Below are positions 1 through 8,345 of a stretch of 64,000 bases of DNA, in pieces (position 1 is the first letter of the stretch; the number at the start of each line of letters is the position of its first letter). Below the pieces are notes generated by a model. That model was not told the origin of the DNA, did not search any database, and saw nothing but the letters and a program-made list of their open reading frames with translations. The stretch is from Shewanella glacialimarina (lineage in GTDB: Bacteria; Pseudomonadota; Gammaproteobacteria; Enterobacterales; Shewanellaceae), in contig NZ_CP041216.1 of assembly GCF_020511155.1 (NCBI RefSeq), positions 1,736,001-1,800,000 on the forward strand. Reading direction: 5' to 3'. The position numbers were made by a program, and so were the translations under genes.

Positions 1-109
1 AGCGAATGTTGATCCGAAGGGCTAAATCTTCCCAGCCATACTTTTCGACTAAATAAGTAATGATTGTTTCTAATTTAATGCCGTGAAGCGGATTATTTTG
101 CTGAGTCAT
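1..109 (-). CDS. VF530/DUF2132 family protein, N-terminal part
   Basis: The reading frame starts at the ATG complementary to 107-109 and runs off the left edge of the window, so only about 36 residues are visible. They begin [17 protein letters not shown] and continue with [15 protein letters not shown]. The NPLHGI...LV..YGWE..  pattern is characteristic of the short VF530 (DUF2132) proteins, which have a DNA-binding-like fold and no firmly assigned role. The assignment rests on these motifs only. Confidence 0.7.
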   Translation of the reverse strand, partial: MTQQNNPLHGIKLETIITYLVEKYGWEDLALRINIR

Positions 110-185
110 AATAAAAGTAAGGCCGATAATAAAATGATAGAGCAAGATTATACGCTAAAATAGTATCCTACAGGGAGTCTCAATA

Positions 186-527
186 TTACTTTAACTGCTT
201 TTGTCGATCTGTTGTTGATAAATGATAAAAATCGTCAATTAGGATACGCAGCAGTTTTGATTTAGCCACATTATTATTTTTAGACAGTTCGTCTAATTGG
301 GTAATGCTTCTCTCTGTGAGTGTAAAAGTCGCATGACGATAAATTTTGACACTTTTTTTATCTAGGCCACTTAAAAATGCTTTAGTCGATTGTTGCATCT
401 GTGGATTTTCACCCACAACAGTCTGTTTGCCCAACGCATAGTTATTGGCATCTTCGATAAAGTCGTCAACCGAAACAGACTTTTTGTTTTGCTTCGGTTT
501 TTTACGCTTAAGGTCAGTTAAACTCAT
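186..527 (-). CDS. Small ParA-partner-like protein with ribbon-helix-helix-like C-terminus
   Basis: Starting at the ATG at 527 (MSLTDLKRKKPKQ) gives 113 residues. A longer frame back to 596 would run deep into the upstream parA gene and is less likely. The N-terminal third is lysine-rich and probably disordered. The C-terminal half (RHATFTLTERSITQLDELSK, then a helix ending LLRILIDDFY) looks like a ribbon-helix-helix DNA-binding unit. The start overlaps the parA stop by 14 bp, which suggests translational coupling, and small RHH proteins often serve as the centromere-binding or adaptor partner of an orphan ParA. I do not recognise a named family; the partner role is inferred from position. 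Confidence 0.7.
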   Translation of the reverse strand: MSLTDLKRKKPKQNKKSVSVDDFIEDANNYALGKQTVVGENPQMQQSTKAFLSGLDKKSVKIYRHATFTLTERSITQLDELSKNNNVAKSKLLRILIDDFYHLSTTDRQKQLK

Positions 528-1182
528 AACTATTTTCTGGTGGTATAGCAAATAATTCATCAGCAATTGCACGGATTTCAATTGCGGCTTTACCATCAGG
601 CTCTATTTCCATAACCGATGAGCCGCTTTCTTCACTATCGTCATAAATATTACGGCTAAAAGTAACTGAGTTTAAGGCGCGAAGGTTAAATGACTCGACA
701 ACTTCTTTGGCTTCTAAAATACGTTTAAATTGCGTAGGTAAAGAAGGGCACTGGGTCATTACAATTGCTGCTACCATCTTAGGATTGACCATTTTACAGG
801 TGCTTAACATATCTTCCATATGTGGAAGAGTTTTTAAGTCACGACGTTTTGGTCTTAAAGGGATGACCACATAAGTTGCAACGGACATGGCTGCGCGCAT
901 AGCAAGGTTATCTTGACCACCACAATCAACAATGACGTAGTCAAAGCGCTCATCTAGACTCAGTAAATCATTACGAATTTTACCGTAGAGTTGAATACAG
1001 TTAATGGGTGCAAGGCTAGGATCTGTATTACGAGCTTGGATCCAATCGGATGTGGTGCGTTGCGGGTCACAATCTACCATCAACACATTAGCAGCGAATT
1101 TTTGAGTAATATAAACGGCAAGGTTCTGTGCTAAACAGCTTTTGCCACTGCCTCCTTTTTCACCGCCTACGAGCAGTATCAT
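514..1182 (-). CDS. parA: ParA/MinD-family ATPase (orphan)
   Basis: This 222-residue P-loop ATPase opens with a deviant Walker A motif, GGEKGGSGKS, at about residues 6-15, in which the early lysine is typical of ParA/Soj/MinD enzymes. It is followed by a Walker A' segment VLMVDCDPQRTTSDW and a Walker B-like VIVDCGG. Such proteins dimerise on ATP and position cargo such as DNA, chemoreceptors or secretion machines on nucleoid or membrane. There is no ParB with a HTH next to it, only the overlapping small RHH-like gene, so this is not the main chromosomal parAB pair. The length is short, as in plasmid type Ib or orphan ParA proteins. The cargo cannot be told from the sequence. Confidence 0.85.
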   Translation of the reverse strand: MILLVGGEKGGSGKSCLAQNLAVYITQKFAANVLMVDCDPQRTTSDWIQARNTDPSLAPINCIQLYGKIRNDLLSLDERFDYVIVDCGGQDNLAMRAAMSVATYVVIPLRPKRRDLKTLPHMEDMLSTCKMVNPKMVAAIVMTQCPSLPTQFKRILEAKEVVESFNLRALNSVTFSRNIYDDSEESGSSVMEIEPDGKAAIEIRAIADELFAIPPENSYEFN

Positions 1183-1320
1183 ACCCTTCTCCCATTGTGG
1201 TTTTTTATCAATATAAGTTTCATCTATTTAACTTAATAATTTGAGTATAGAACATGTTTTTCACTCTGGGTAAATATGTATAATACTTTGACCTAATTGA
1301 ACACGACTGGAAGGTCGTTG

Positions 1321-1623
1321 TTAAAGTAATTGCAACGCAATGTGATAGCTGTGCGGTGAACTTTGATTACAGCGACATACTTGCCCCTTGATGGTATTTT
1401 GTTTATCGGTTCCGGGATTGAATGTAAGTGCGATTAATTGTCCTAATTCAAAAGCCTGACGGTAATCAAATAATACGCCTTTGCGAGCCAGGTCAATACA
1501 AACACCATCGTCTTCATTACTTTCACCAGCTTTATTGATCCAATGTAACTTGATCCGCTCAGCTTCCATATCTACGCGCAATGAAGTACGTTTTTCATCA
1601 AAACCTGTCGGCTCTTGGTCCAT
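1321..1623 (-). CDS. PilZ-domain protein
   Basis: A single-domain protein of 100 residues. It contains an EKRTSLRVD segment (residues about 10-18), which resembles the RxxxR c-di-GMP-binding motif, and a later CIDLARKGVLF segment, which matches the (D/N)xSxxG motif apart from alanine in place of serine. Both are hallmarks of PilZ receptors. The protein would be cytoplasmic and could relay c-di-GMP levels to motility or biofilm outputs. Binding is inferred; the Ser-to-Ala change might weaken it. A GGDEF protein occurs elsewhere in the window (15.7-17.6 kb), but nothing links the two directly. Confidence 0.75.
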   Translation of the reverse strand: MDQEPTGFDEKRTSLRVDMEAERIKLHWINKAGESNEDDGVCIDLARKGVLFDYRQAFELGQLIALTFNPGTDKQNTIKGQVCRCNQSSPHSYHIALQLL

Positions 1624-1705
1624 TTTTATTTCCCCTTAAGTGGATTCGATACTTTAGTTTTAGCATATTGGTTTTTTTAAGCAATACCAAACGGTTATTA
1701 AAAAC

Positions 1706-1735
1706 AAAAACGCCAAACAAAATGCTTGGCGTTTT
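1706..1735 (-). terminator. Rho-independent terminator after psiE
   Basis: The inverted repeat AAAACGCCAA ... TTGGCGTTTT, with an AT-rich loop, lies just downstream of the psiE stop on the minus strand and ends in a T-run when read on that strand. Confidence 0.75.
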
Positions 1736-1754
1736 AGTGTTAAGTGACTTAACG

Positions 1755-2159
1755 TTAATTGTCGTAGTCTTGATTTCTGGGATAAGGCATTTTTAATTGT
1801 CCCCAGCGGATCACAATCACCGTAGCTGCTAATAATATGGTTGAAAATGATATAGCTAAAATTCGCCAGTCATCCATGCCTTTCATGTCTAAAATAAGAT
1901 ATCGTGCTAAGGCAACAATGGCAATATACAGTGGCATGCGAATAGGTAACTTACCTGACTCTATGTAATTGACCACCATGGCTAATACTTCAAGATAGAT
2001 AAATAATAATAACAGATCGGCAAGTTCTACGGTTTTAATGGCGAACATATGCATTATCTCTTCGCCAATAGCAAAAGTAGTGGCCAAAGCAATAATGAAA
2101 AGGACTACATATTCAATCGACTTTAAAGATTGTATGCTGGCATGTTTTATTCTATGCAT
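1755..2159 (-). CDS. psiE: PsiE-family (phosphate-starvation-inducible E) membrane protein
   Basis: The 134-residue protein has four hydrophobic segments (about residues 17-35, 45-65, 77-92 and 103-120). The segment FIYLEVLAMVVNYIESGK followed by IRMPLYIAIVALARYLI is the conserved core of the PsiE family. E. coli psiE is a member of the Pho and CRP regulons, and its biochemical role is unknown. No Pho box was found in the short upstream region here. The gene is monocistronic, lying between its own terminator and that of suhB. Confidence 0.85.
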   Translation of the reverse strand: MHRIKHASIQSLKSIEYVVLFIIALATTFAIGEEIMHMFAIKTVELADLLLLFIYLEVLAMVVNYIESGKLPIRMPLYIAIVALARYLILDMKGMDDWRILAISFSTILLAATVIVIRWGQLKMPYPRNQDYDN

Positions 2160-2248
2160 GTTTAGCTCTGTTATTTTGTAGTGAAACCTTAATGGTATTA
2201 TTCAGTAAAGTAAGTCGCTTGCCCAGAGATCTTAATCACAGACATAAA

Positions 2249-2274
2249 AAAACCGCTAATTAAATTAGCGGTTT
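2249..2274 (-). terminator. Rho-independent terminator after suhB
   Basis: Arms AAACCGCTAAT / ATTAGCGGTTT with a short loop are followed on the minus strand by seven T residues. It lies 66 bp after the suhB stop. Confidence 0.85.
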
Positions 2275-2339
2275 CAATATTTTAGCGACCATTTTGACGA
2301 GTATGAGTAATCGTTTCTATTATTACTCGCAGTCAATGA

Positions 2340-3143
2340 CTAACGCTTTAACGCTTCATTAAGTAAAGGGCGCATAATTTTAACTAATTGAGTGGTTACT
2401 TTTGGAGTACCAGCAACAATGTTACCTGAAATCAGGTAATTATGCCCGCCAGTGAAATCTGTAACCGTACCGCCAGCTTCACGACAAATTAGGTCGCCTG
2501 CTGCGATATCCCAAGGCTTTAAACCAATTTCGAAAAATCCGTCTAAACGGCCTGCAGCAACATAAGCTAAATCTAAAGCTGCTGAACCTGTACGACGTAA
2601 GTCAGCACATTGCGGAAATACATCCGCTAAAATTTTCATATAGGTTTCTGTATGCTGGCGTGCTTTGAATGGGAAACCTGTACCTATTATGGTACTGTCC
2701 AATTCACCGACACTGGTAACACGCATGCGGAAATCGTTAACTTTTGCGCCTTTACCGCGAACAGCTGAAAACAGCTCTTCACGAACCGGATCATAAATAA
2801 CCGCGACTTCTGTCACGCCTTTATATTGAAGGGCAATTGAAACAGCAAAATGAGGAATACCACGAACGAAATTGTTGGTGCCATCCAAAGGATCTACTAT
2901 CCAGACATAATCTTTACTTTCGCCACGGTTTTCACCGTCTTCTTCACCAATGATCGTGTGATCAGGGTAAGATTTACGAATTTGATATGTAATAGTTGCT
3001 TCTGCTTCCTTGTCTACACTCGTAACAAAGTCATTAATTCCTTTGGTACTTACCTCAACACGGTCGAGTTCAGTATAGGCGCGCATAATTGTTTGGCCAG
3101 CAGCGCGGGCAGCGCGTGTGGCAATAGTCATCATCGGATGCAT
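2340..3143 (-). CDS. suhB: Inositol-1-monophosphatase / Nus-factor SuhB
   Basis: The start MHPMMTIATRAARAAG at 3143 gives 267 residues, the length of E. coli SuhB; an in-frame ATG 15 codons upstream is less likely. The inositol monophosphatase signatures are present: GEED near residue 67, WIVDPLDGTNNF near 80-91 and WDIAAGDLICREAGG near 212-226, together forming the Mg-binding site. The enzyme hydrolyses inositol-1-phosphate. In enterobacteria SuhB also joins the ribosomal RNA antitermination complex, which is probably its main role. It is divergent from trmJ, with about 150 bp between the two starts, an arrangement that is common in gammaproteobacteria. Confidence 0.95.
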   Translation of the reverse strand: MHPMMTIATRAARAAGQTIMRAYTELDRVEVSTKGINDFVTSVDKEAEATITYQIRKSYPDHTIIGEEDGENRGESKDYVWIVDPLDGTNNFVRGIPHFAVSIALQYKGVTEVAVIYDPVREELFSAVRGKGAKVNDFRMRVTSVGELDSTIIGTGFPFKARQHTETYMKILADVFPQCADLRRTGSAALDLAYVAAGRLDGFFEIGLKPWDIAAGDLICREAGGTVTDFTGGHNYLISGNIVAGTPKVTTQLVKIMRPLLNEALKR

Positions 3144-3291
3144 AGCAATCCCCTGGATTTTAAAGAACGAATAAAACAGCGGCCGCATTATACCTTATTC
3201 AATAGTTATATCAAATGCAGATTTTCATATAACGTTATAAACAGGGCTTGTGGTAACATATGTCCAATATTTTTTGAATTAAAGTGGTGTC

Positions 3292-4011
3292 ATGTTAAGT
3301 AATATTCGTGTTGTGCTTGTGGGCACGTCTCACCCTGGAAACATTGGTTCGACTGCCCGTGCAATGAAAACCATGGGCTTATCTAATTTATATCTTGCTG
3401 AACCAAGAGTAGAGCCGGATGGACAATCTATCGCACTGGCGGCAGGTGCATCAGATATTTTAAAAAATCTCACAACAGTTGACTCATTAGATGAGGCTAT
3501 TGCTGGTTGTAGTTTAGTTATTGCGACAAGTGCACGTAGCCGTACATTAGATTGGCCGATGCTCGACCCACGCCAAGCTGGCGAAAAATTATCGCTTGAA
3601 AGTATTAAAGGTCCGGTTGCTATTGTATTTGGCCGCGAAAATCATGGTTTAAGTAATGAAGAACTGCAAAAGTGTACTTACCATGTTGCTATTCCGGCAA
3701 ACCCAGAATATAGCTCACTTAATTTAGCCCAAGCTGTGCAAATTATTTGTTATGAAACTCGTGTGGCGCATTTAGCCTTGGGTGAGCAGCCCGCACCAGA
3801 GGAAGAATATCCTCTGGCTGAAGATTTAGAACGTTTCTTTGTACATCTAGAGTCTACCTTGTCGGAGACTGGCTTTGTTATTAAGAATCATCCCGGTAAT
3901 GTGATGACGAAACTCCGCCGTTTATATAGCCGTGCTCGAATTGAAGCACAAGAAATGAATATTTTACGGGGTATTTTAACCTCGATAGATAAAAAGATAG
4001 ATAAAAAATAG
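3292..4011 (+). CDS. trmJ: tRNA (cytidine/uridine-2'-O-)-methyltransferase TrmJ
   Basis: This 239-residue SPOUT-class methyltransferase starts [20 protein letters not shown]. The knot signatures are visible as [15 protein letters not shown] (about 108-122) and the SAM-binding loop [15 protein letters not shown] (about 143-157). TrmJ methylates the ribose of residue 32 in the anticodon loop of several tRNAs. The linkage suhB / trmJ / cysE / iscR seen here is a widely conserved arrangement and supports the name. The cysE start follows 19 bp after the stop. Confidence 0.95.
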   Translation: MLSNIRVVLVGTSHPGNIGSTARAMKTMGLSNLYLAEPRVEPDGQSIALAAGASDILKNLTTVDSLDEAIAGCSLVIATSARSRTLDWPMLDPRQAGEKLSLESIKGPVAIVFGRENHGLSNEELQKCTYHVAIPANPEYSSLNLAQAVQIICYETRVAHLALGEQPAPEEEYPLAEDLERFFVHLESTLSETGFVIKNHPGNVMTKLRRLYSRARIEAQEMNILRGILTSIDKKIDKK

Positions 4012-4030
4012 TGGTGATAAGGGAGTTCAC

Positions 4031-4852
4031 ATGGGCGTGAGATCAAGATTAAAAGAAGATATTGAATCTATTTATCACCGTGATCCTGCAGCAAACAGTA
4101 CGATTGAAATTTTACTCAATTACCCTGGTATGCATGCAATTTGGTTGCATAGGATTAGTCATAAGTTTTGGCGAAAAAATTGGCGATTAACAGCGCGTTG
4201 CTTGTCGACGTTTTCCCGCTGGTTAACTGGGGTTGAAATTCACCCAGGAGCGACCTTAGGAAGACGTTTTTTTATCGATCATGGCATGGGGGTTGTGATT
4301 GGTGAAACGGCTGAAATTGGTGACGATTGTACCTTATATCATTCAGTTACTCTCGGTGGAACAACCTGGCAGGCGGGGAAACGTCACCCTACATTAGGTA
4401 ACAATGTGGTCATTGGTGCAGGGGCTAAAATATTAGGTCCAATTACTATGCACGATGGTGCACGAGTCGGGTCTAACTCAGTTGTGGTTAAAGATGTTGA
4501 GGCCGATAATACTGTTGTGGGTATTCCGGGACGAGTTGTCTCTTCACCAAGTACGCAGTCAAAAGAGAAAGCTGAACGTCGTACTGAGATGGCTAAAAAA
4601 TATGGCTTTGATGCATATGCCGTGTCGCCGGACAATCCTGATCCTGTCGCCAATGCGATTGGCCAGATGCTTGACCATATGCATCTAATGGATTCTAAAG
4701 TACAGGAACTTTGTCAAGCCGTTCAAACTATGGGTGGAGAAGTGTGCACTGAAAAGTTACCTCAATTGAATGTAGGTGACTTTGACGAAGCTGAAAAAGC
4801 GGCAGCTAAAAACCGAAAACGTGAACTGACTGAGTTTGATCCAAGTATATAA
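4031..4852 (+). CDS. cysE: Serine O-acetyltransferase CysE
   Basis: The 273-residue protein has an N-terminal helical domain and a C-terminal left-handed beta-helix of hexapeptide repeats (about residues 75-175). The catalytic region reads [19 protein letters not shown], with the conserved His of HPGA and the Asp-His of IDHGMG. The enzyme makes O-acetylserine from serine and acetyl-CoA, the first step of cysteine synthesis. It sits just ahead of the isc operon, whose IscS uses cysteine. Beyond the core there is a long acidic/lysine-rich tail (about residues 180-273), as in the longer CysE types. The inhibitory role of the C-terminus known in E. coli is not tested here. Confidence 0.95.
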   Translation: MGVRSRLKEDIESIYHRDPAANSTIEILLNYPGMHAIWLHRISHKFWRKNWRLTARCLSTFSRWLTGVEIHPGATLGRRFFIDHGMGVVIGETAEIGDDCTLYHSVTLGGTTWQAGKRHPTLGNNVVIGAGAKILGPITMHDGARVGSNSVVVKDVEADNTVVGIPGRVVSSPSTQSKEKAERRTEMAKKYGFDAYAVSPDNPDPVANAIGQMLDHMHLMDSKVQELCQAVQTMGGEVCTEKLPQLNVGDFDEAEKAAAKNRKRELTEFDPSI

Positions 4853-4926
4853 CTTGTACTGGTTGGCTCATTAGCCAGTCAATATAAAGCTTAAAAAGTG
4901 TTAAATGCCTATCTTGGTCAAAAAAT

Positions 4927-4961
4927 AATGCCCATAGGGGAATAAATCCCCTATGGGCATT
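4927..4961 (+). terminator. Hairpin terminator after cysE
   Basis: A perfect 14-bp stem (AATGCCCATAGGGG and its complement) closes a 7-nt AT loop, followed by TGAATTTTAAG. The T-run is weak, but the stem is strong and lies between cysE and the isc promoter. Confidence 0.7.
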
Positions 4962-5030
4962 GAATTTTAAGCTATAAAAAGGTTAAATACCTCGGCTAAA
5001 ATGAAGCTGTTTTTGTGTTCTCTTACTTTA

Positions 5031-5055
5031 ATACCTGAGTAAATTAGTAGGATTA
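5031..5055 (+). promoter_or_regulatory. Distal IscR type-1-like site
   Basis: The 25 bp read ATA-CCT-GAGT...AGTA-GGA-TTA. They match the [2Fe-2S]-IscR type 1 consensus (ATA SYY GACT RWWWY AGTC RRS TAT) with a few mismatches and directly abut the stronger site at 5056-5080. Two adjacent sites upstream of iscR are known in E. coli, where holo-IscR represses its own operon. Confidence 0.65.
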
Positions 5056-5080
5056 ATACTTGACTAATTTACTCGGGTAT
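5056..5080 (+). promoter_or_regulatory. Proximal IscR type-1-like site overlapping the isc promoter
   Basis: The 25 bp begin ATACTTGACT and end ACTCGGGTAT. They match the type 1 IscR consensus at all but one defined position. The end of the site overlaps a good -10 hexamer, TATGAT at 5078-5083, so bound IscR would block RNA polymerase. This predicts classic feedback repression of iscRSUA-hscBA-fdx when Fe-S clusters are plentiful. Confidence 0.85.
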
Positions 5081-5120
5081 GATGAAATTACTGCATACTT
5101 TTTGGGAGCAGTAGCAAGTT

Positions 5121-5579
5121 ATGAAACTTACATCAAAAGGTCGCTACGCAGTCACAGCTATGCTGGATGTTGCGATTCATTCTGGTACAGGGCCTGTACC
5201 TTTAGCAGATATATCTGAAAGACAGGGCATTTCGTTGTCTTATCTTGAACAACTCTTTGCTAAATTAAGAAAGCACGGTCTGGTGTCCAGTGTACGCGGA
5301 CCCGGTGGCGGATACCGTTTAGGCTTAGAGGCTGATGCCATTTCCGTGGGCATGGTTGTCCATGCAGTTGATGAATCTGTTGATGCCACTCGCTGCCAAG
5401 GACAAGGGAATTGCCAAAGTGGCACCCGCTGTCTTACCCACTCTTTATGGGGTGATTTAAGCAAACAAATTTCAGAGTTTTTAAATGGTATTTCACTTGC
5501 TGGTCTGATGAACAAAAGAGATGTGCAGTTTATCTCTATTAAGCAAGATAAAATCCAGAAGGAACACCGTGTTTTATAA
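5121..5579 (+). CDS. iscR: Fe-S cluster-sensing regulator IscR (Rrf2 family)
   Basis: This 152-residue Rrf2-family winged-helix protein begins [18 protein letters not shown]. The recognition region is [18 protein letters not shown] followed by the wing [10 protein letters not shown]. The cluster ligands appear in [17 protein letters not shown] near residues 92-108: three cysteines plus the histidine known to ligate the [2Fe-2S] cluster in E. coli IscR. It heads the isc operon, and its two predicted operators lie immediately upstream. The stop codon lies inside a hairpin (5563-5603) that separates iscR from iscS. Confidence 0.96.
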   Translation: MKLTSKGRYAVTAMLDVAIHSGTGPVPLADISERQGISLSYLEQLFAKLRKHGLVSSVRGPGGGYRLGLEADAISVGMVVHAVDESVDATRCQGQGNCQSGTRCLTHSLWGDLSKQISEFLNGISLAGLMNKRDVQFISIKQDKIQKEHRVL

Positions 5580-5603
5580 CTGGTAGTTATTAAACACAGT
5601 GTT
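5563..5603 (+). promoter_or_regulatory. Intercistronic hairpin at iscR stop
   Basis: An 18-nt arm at 5563-5580 pairs with 5586-5603, with two mismatches and a 5-nt loop. The left arm contains the iscR stop codon. In E. coli a structured iscR-iscS junction protects the iscR part of the message when the sRNA RyhB triggers decay of iscSUA; a similar role here is inferred. Confidence 0.6.
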
Positions 5604-5673
5604 GATTTAAATATAATTATTATTTGTACGTTGTATGTAGACTCAACTGAGACTACTAAGTACGGAGTGTGTT

Positions 5674-6888
5674 ATGAAACTTCCTATCTATCTAGATTAT
5701 GCCGCAACAACCCCTGTCGATAAGCGTGTCGCAGAGAAAATGGTTCAACATATGACTATGGACGGAGTGTTTGGTAATCCAGCATCTCGATCTCATCGTT
5801 ATGGTTGGCAAGCTGAAGAGGCGATTGATATTGCCCGTAATCAAGTTGCTGATCTGATTAATGCTGACCATCGTGAAATCGTATTCACATCGGGTGCAAC
5901 AGAATCATCTAACCTTGCGATTAAAGGTATTGCTCACTTCTATCATAAGAAGGGTAAGCATATTATTACCAGTAAAACTGAGCATAAAGCCACGTTAGAC
6001 ACGTGTCGCCAGTTAGAACGTGAAGGCTATGAAGTCACTTATTTAGAGCCTGAAGCCAATGGGATTATTCCTTTGACTCGTCTTGAGGCTGCAATGCGCG
6101 ATGACACTATTCTTGTCAGCATTATGCACATTAATAATGAGATCGGCGTGATACAAGATATCAACGCAATCGGTGAACTTTGTCGTGCTAAAGGTATTTT
6201 CTTCCACATGGATGCTGCACAAAGTGCAGGTAAAATACCGCTTGATGTACAGCAAACAAAAGTGGATTTGATTTCAATATCAGGCCATAAAATGTATGGG
6301 CCTAAAGGTATCGGTGCGTTGTACGTTCGCCGTAAACCTCGTATCCGTTTAGAGTCTCAAATGCACGGTGGCGGCCATGAACGTGGTATGCGTAGTGGCA
6401 CATTAGCAACTCACCAAATTGTAGGATTAGGTGAAGCGTCTGTTATTGCAAAGCAAGACATGCAAGAAGATACAGCGCGCATTCGTCGTCTACGTGACAA
6501 GCTTTGGGCTGGCATTAATCACATTGAAGAAACCTATATCAATGGCGATGCTGAGCAAGGCTTCTGTGGTATTTTTAACGTGAGCTTTAACTTTGTTGAA
6601 GGTGAATCGTTAATGATGGCACTAAAAGATTTAGCGGTTTCTTCCGGTTCAGCTTGTACATCCGCAAGTTTAGAGCCTAGCTATGTGCTTCGTGCACTGG
6701 GCTTAAATGATGAAATGGCGCACAGTTCAATTCGTTTCTCTATTGGTCGTTTTACTACCGATGAAGAAATTGATCATGCAATTAATGTAATCACTGAATC
6801 TATCGATAAGTTACGTGAAATGTCTCCACTTTGGGAGATGTTTAAAGATGGTATCGATTTGAACCAAGTTCAATGGGCACATCACTAA
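5674..6888 (+). CDS. iscS: Cysteine desulfurase IscS
   Basis: This 404-residue PLP enzyme is the usual IscS length. It starts [16 protein letters not shown]. The PLP lysine is in [17 protein letters not shown] (about residue 206), and the catalytic cysteine loop reads [25 protein letters not shown] sequence near residue 328. IscS converts cysteine to alanine and delivers persulfide sulfur to IscU, and also to tRNA thiolation and other acceptors. It is the second gene of the operon, 94 bp after iscR, the widest gap before the hscA junction. The stop lies within a second hairpin (6884-6909). Confidence 0.97.
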   Translation: MKLPIYLDYAATTPVDKRVAEKMVQHMTMDGVFGNPASRSHRYGWQAEEAIDIARNQVADLINADHREIVFTSGATESSNLAIKGIAHFYHKKGKHIITSKTEHKATLDTCRQLEREGYEVTYLEPEANGIIPLTRLEAAMRDDTILVSIMHINNEIGVIQDINAIGELCRAKGIFFHMDAAQSAGKIPLDVQQTKVDLISISGHKMYGPKGIGALYVRRKPRIRLESQMHGGGHERGMRSGTLATHQIVGLGEASVIAKQDMQEDTARIRRLRDKLWAGINHIEETYINGDAEQGFCGIFNVSFNFVEGESLMMALKDLAVSSGSACTSASLEPSYVLRALGLNDEMAHSSIRFSIGRFTTDEEIDHAINVITESIDKLREMSPLWEMFKDGIDLNQVQWAHH

Positions 6889-6909
6889 TTGGTTATCTCA
6901 CCAATTAGT
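6884..6909 (+). promoter_or_regulatory. Intercistronic hairpin at iscS stop
   Basis: Perfect 10-bp arms ACTAATTGGT / ACCAATTAGT close a 6-nt loop. The iscS stop codon (6886-6888) lies in the left arm. No T-run follows, so it is better read as an mRNA-stability or processing element than as a terminator. Confidence 0.6.
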
Positions 6910-6946
6910 ACCAACTGATAAATGACAGAGATTTTGGAGCAGTATC

Positions 6947-7330
6947 ATGGCTTATAGCGAAAAAGTAATCGACCATTATGAAAATCCACGTAACGTGGGT
7001 TCATTTGACAAGAACGACCCTTCAGTAGTAACCGGTATGGTTGGCGCACCAGCTTGTGGTGACGTGATGAAGCTGCAACTTAAAATTAATGCCGATGGCA
7101 TTATTGAAGATGCTAAATTCAAAACCTACGGTTGTGGCAGCGCTATCGCTTCTAGCTCGCTGGTGACAGAGTGGGTTAAAGGTAAAACGGTTGACCAGGC
7201 TGGTAGCATCAAAAATGCTGATATTGCGGCTGAATTAGCGTTACCACCAGTGAAAATTCATTGCTCTATTTTAGCAGAAGATGCTATTAAAGCGGCAATT
7301 GAAGAGTACAAGTCGAAGCAGTCTAAGTAA
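6947..7330 (+). CDS. iscU: Fe-S cluster scaffold IscU
   Basis: The 127 residues begin MAYSEKVIDHYENPRNVGSF, the standard IscU start. The three conserved cluster-assembly cysteines are visible in GAPACGDVMKL (about 37), TYGCGSAIASSSL (about 63) and KIHCSILAEDAI (about 106). The LPPVKIHC segment is the HscA-recognition motif. IscU assembles [2Fe-2S] from IscS sulfur and hands it on with HscA/HscB help, as the downstream genes indicate. Confidence 0.97.
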   Translation: MAYSEKVIDHYENPRNVGSFDKNDPSVVTGMVGAPACGDVMKLQLKINADGIIEDAKFKTYGCGSAIASSSLVTEWVKGKTVDQAGSIKNADIAAELALPPVKIHCSILAEDAIKAAIEEYKSKQSK

Positions 7331-7345
7331 TACCTGGAGTTAAAG

Positions 7346-7669
7346 ATGGCAATTTCAATGACCCCAGCTGCGGCTGACAGAGTAAGATCATTTCTTGTTA
7401 ATCGCGGCAATGGCCTTGGCTTACGCCTTGGGTTGAGAACATCTGGTTGTTCAGGAATGGCTTATGTGCTTGAGTTTGTAGATGAGCTTAATGACGATGA
7501 TGAGTTATACACTATTGACGGTGTTAATATTATCATCGACGCCAAAAGCTTTATCTATTTGCAAGGCATCGAGTTAGACTTTATTAAAGAGGGCCTCAAT
7601 GAGGGGTTCCAATTTAATAATCCTAACGCCAAAGGTGAGTGTGGTTGCGGTGAAAGCTTTACCGTGTAA
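7346..7669 (+). CDS. iscA: A-type Fe-S carrier IscA
   Basis: This 107-residue A-type carrier has the three conserved cysteines in [11 protein letters not shown] (about 35) and GECGCGESF near the C-terminus (about 99 and 101). It lies 15 bp after iscU and is clearly cotranscribed with it. A-type carriers take clusters from the scaffold to apo-targets, especially [4Fe-4S] enzymes. The length matches E. coli IscA. Confidence 0.96.
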   Translation: MAISMTPAAADRVRSFLVNRGNGLGLRLGLRTSGCSGMAYVLEFVDELNDDDELYTIDGVNIIIDAKSFIYLQGIELDFIKEGLNEGFQFNNPNAKGECGCGESFTV

Positions 7670-7716
7670 ATGATCACTTCACTGTGTTTTAAACATGCAA
7701 GTATGAATGTTATTAA

Positions 7717-8241
7717 ATGAATTACTTCGAATTGTTTGACCTCGCTCCATCCTTCGATATTGACACCGCTTCACTTGCAGAGCGCTACCGCGATCTGCAA
7801 CGGGCGGTGCACCCCGATAAGTTTGCCAATGATACTGAACAACAAAAACTATTGTCTGTTCAGCGTACTGCGCAAGTCAATGATGGTTATCAAACCCTAA
7901 AGAGTCCACTCAGACGAGCAGAGCACATATTAAGCTTGCGCGGCATTGAGCTTAGTCATGAAACGACGACCATTAAAGATACGGGTTTTTTAATGCAGCA
8001 AATGGAATGGCGAGAAATGTTGGAAGACATTACCGACTCAGCCGATCCACAAGGTATAATTGATGCCTTATACGATTCTTTTGCCTCTTACGAAAAGTCA
8101 TTGTTTACTTTATTGAGCCAGCAGCTCATAAGCGCTGATGAAAATGATAATAAGCAAGCGGCAGATCAAATTCGTAAGTTAAAATTCATGGCAAAATTAC
8201 ACGATGAGCTTGCACGTATCGAAGATGCGTTACTTGATTAA
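7717..8241 (+). CDS. hscB: Co-chaperone HscB
   Basis: This 174-residue J-protein has [16 protein letters not shown] at the start and the J-domain HPD in [11 protein letters not shown] (about residues 32-35). A C-terminal three-helix domain for IscU binding follows. HscB delivers IscU to HscA and stimulates its ATPase. It sits 47 bp after iscA and about 100 bp before hscA, with a hairpin in that gap. Confidence 0.96.
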   Translation: MNYFELFDLAPSFDIDTASLAERYRDLQRAVHPDKFANDTEQQKLLSVQRTAQVNDGYQTLKSPLRRAEHILSLRGIELSHETTTIKDTGFLMQQMEWREMLEDITDSADPQGIIDALYDSFASYEKSLFTLLSQQLISADENDNKQAADQIRKLKFMAKLHDELARIEDALLD

Positions 8242-8305
8242 TCTAAAGCAATATTTTTCCTTAGATTACAAGCAGTCACTTATCGACTTCGCCCCGTTTT
8301 TTTTT

Positions 8306-8325
8306 GATAAGCCCTGTGGCTTATC
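8306..8325 (+). promoter_or_regulatory. Hairpin between hscB and hscA
   Basis: GATAAGCC-CTGT-GGCTTATC is a perfect 8-bp stem with a 4-nt loop. It is preceded rather than followed by a run of nine T residues (8297-8305), so on the plus strand it is not a standard terminator. It lies 20 bp before the hscA start and may affect hscA translation or message processing. Confidence 0.5.
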
Positions 8326-8345
8326 TACAACAAAGTTGGAACACT

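Noticed and set aside
2850..3302. Plus-strand 150-codon frame across suhB
   Set aside because: It is a shadow of suhB, with no family match and no ribosome site.
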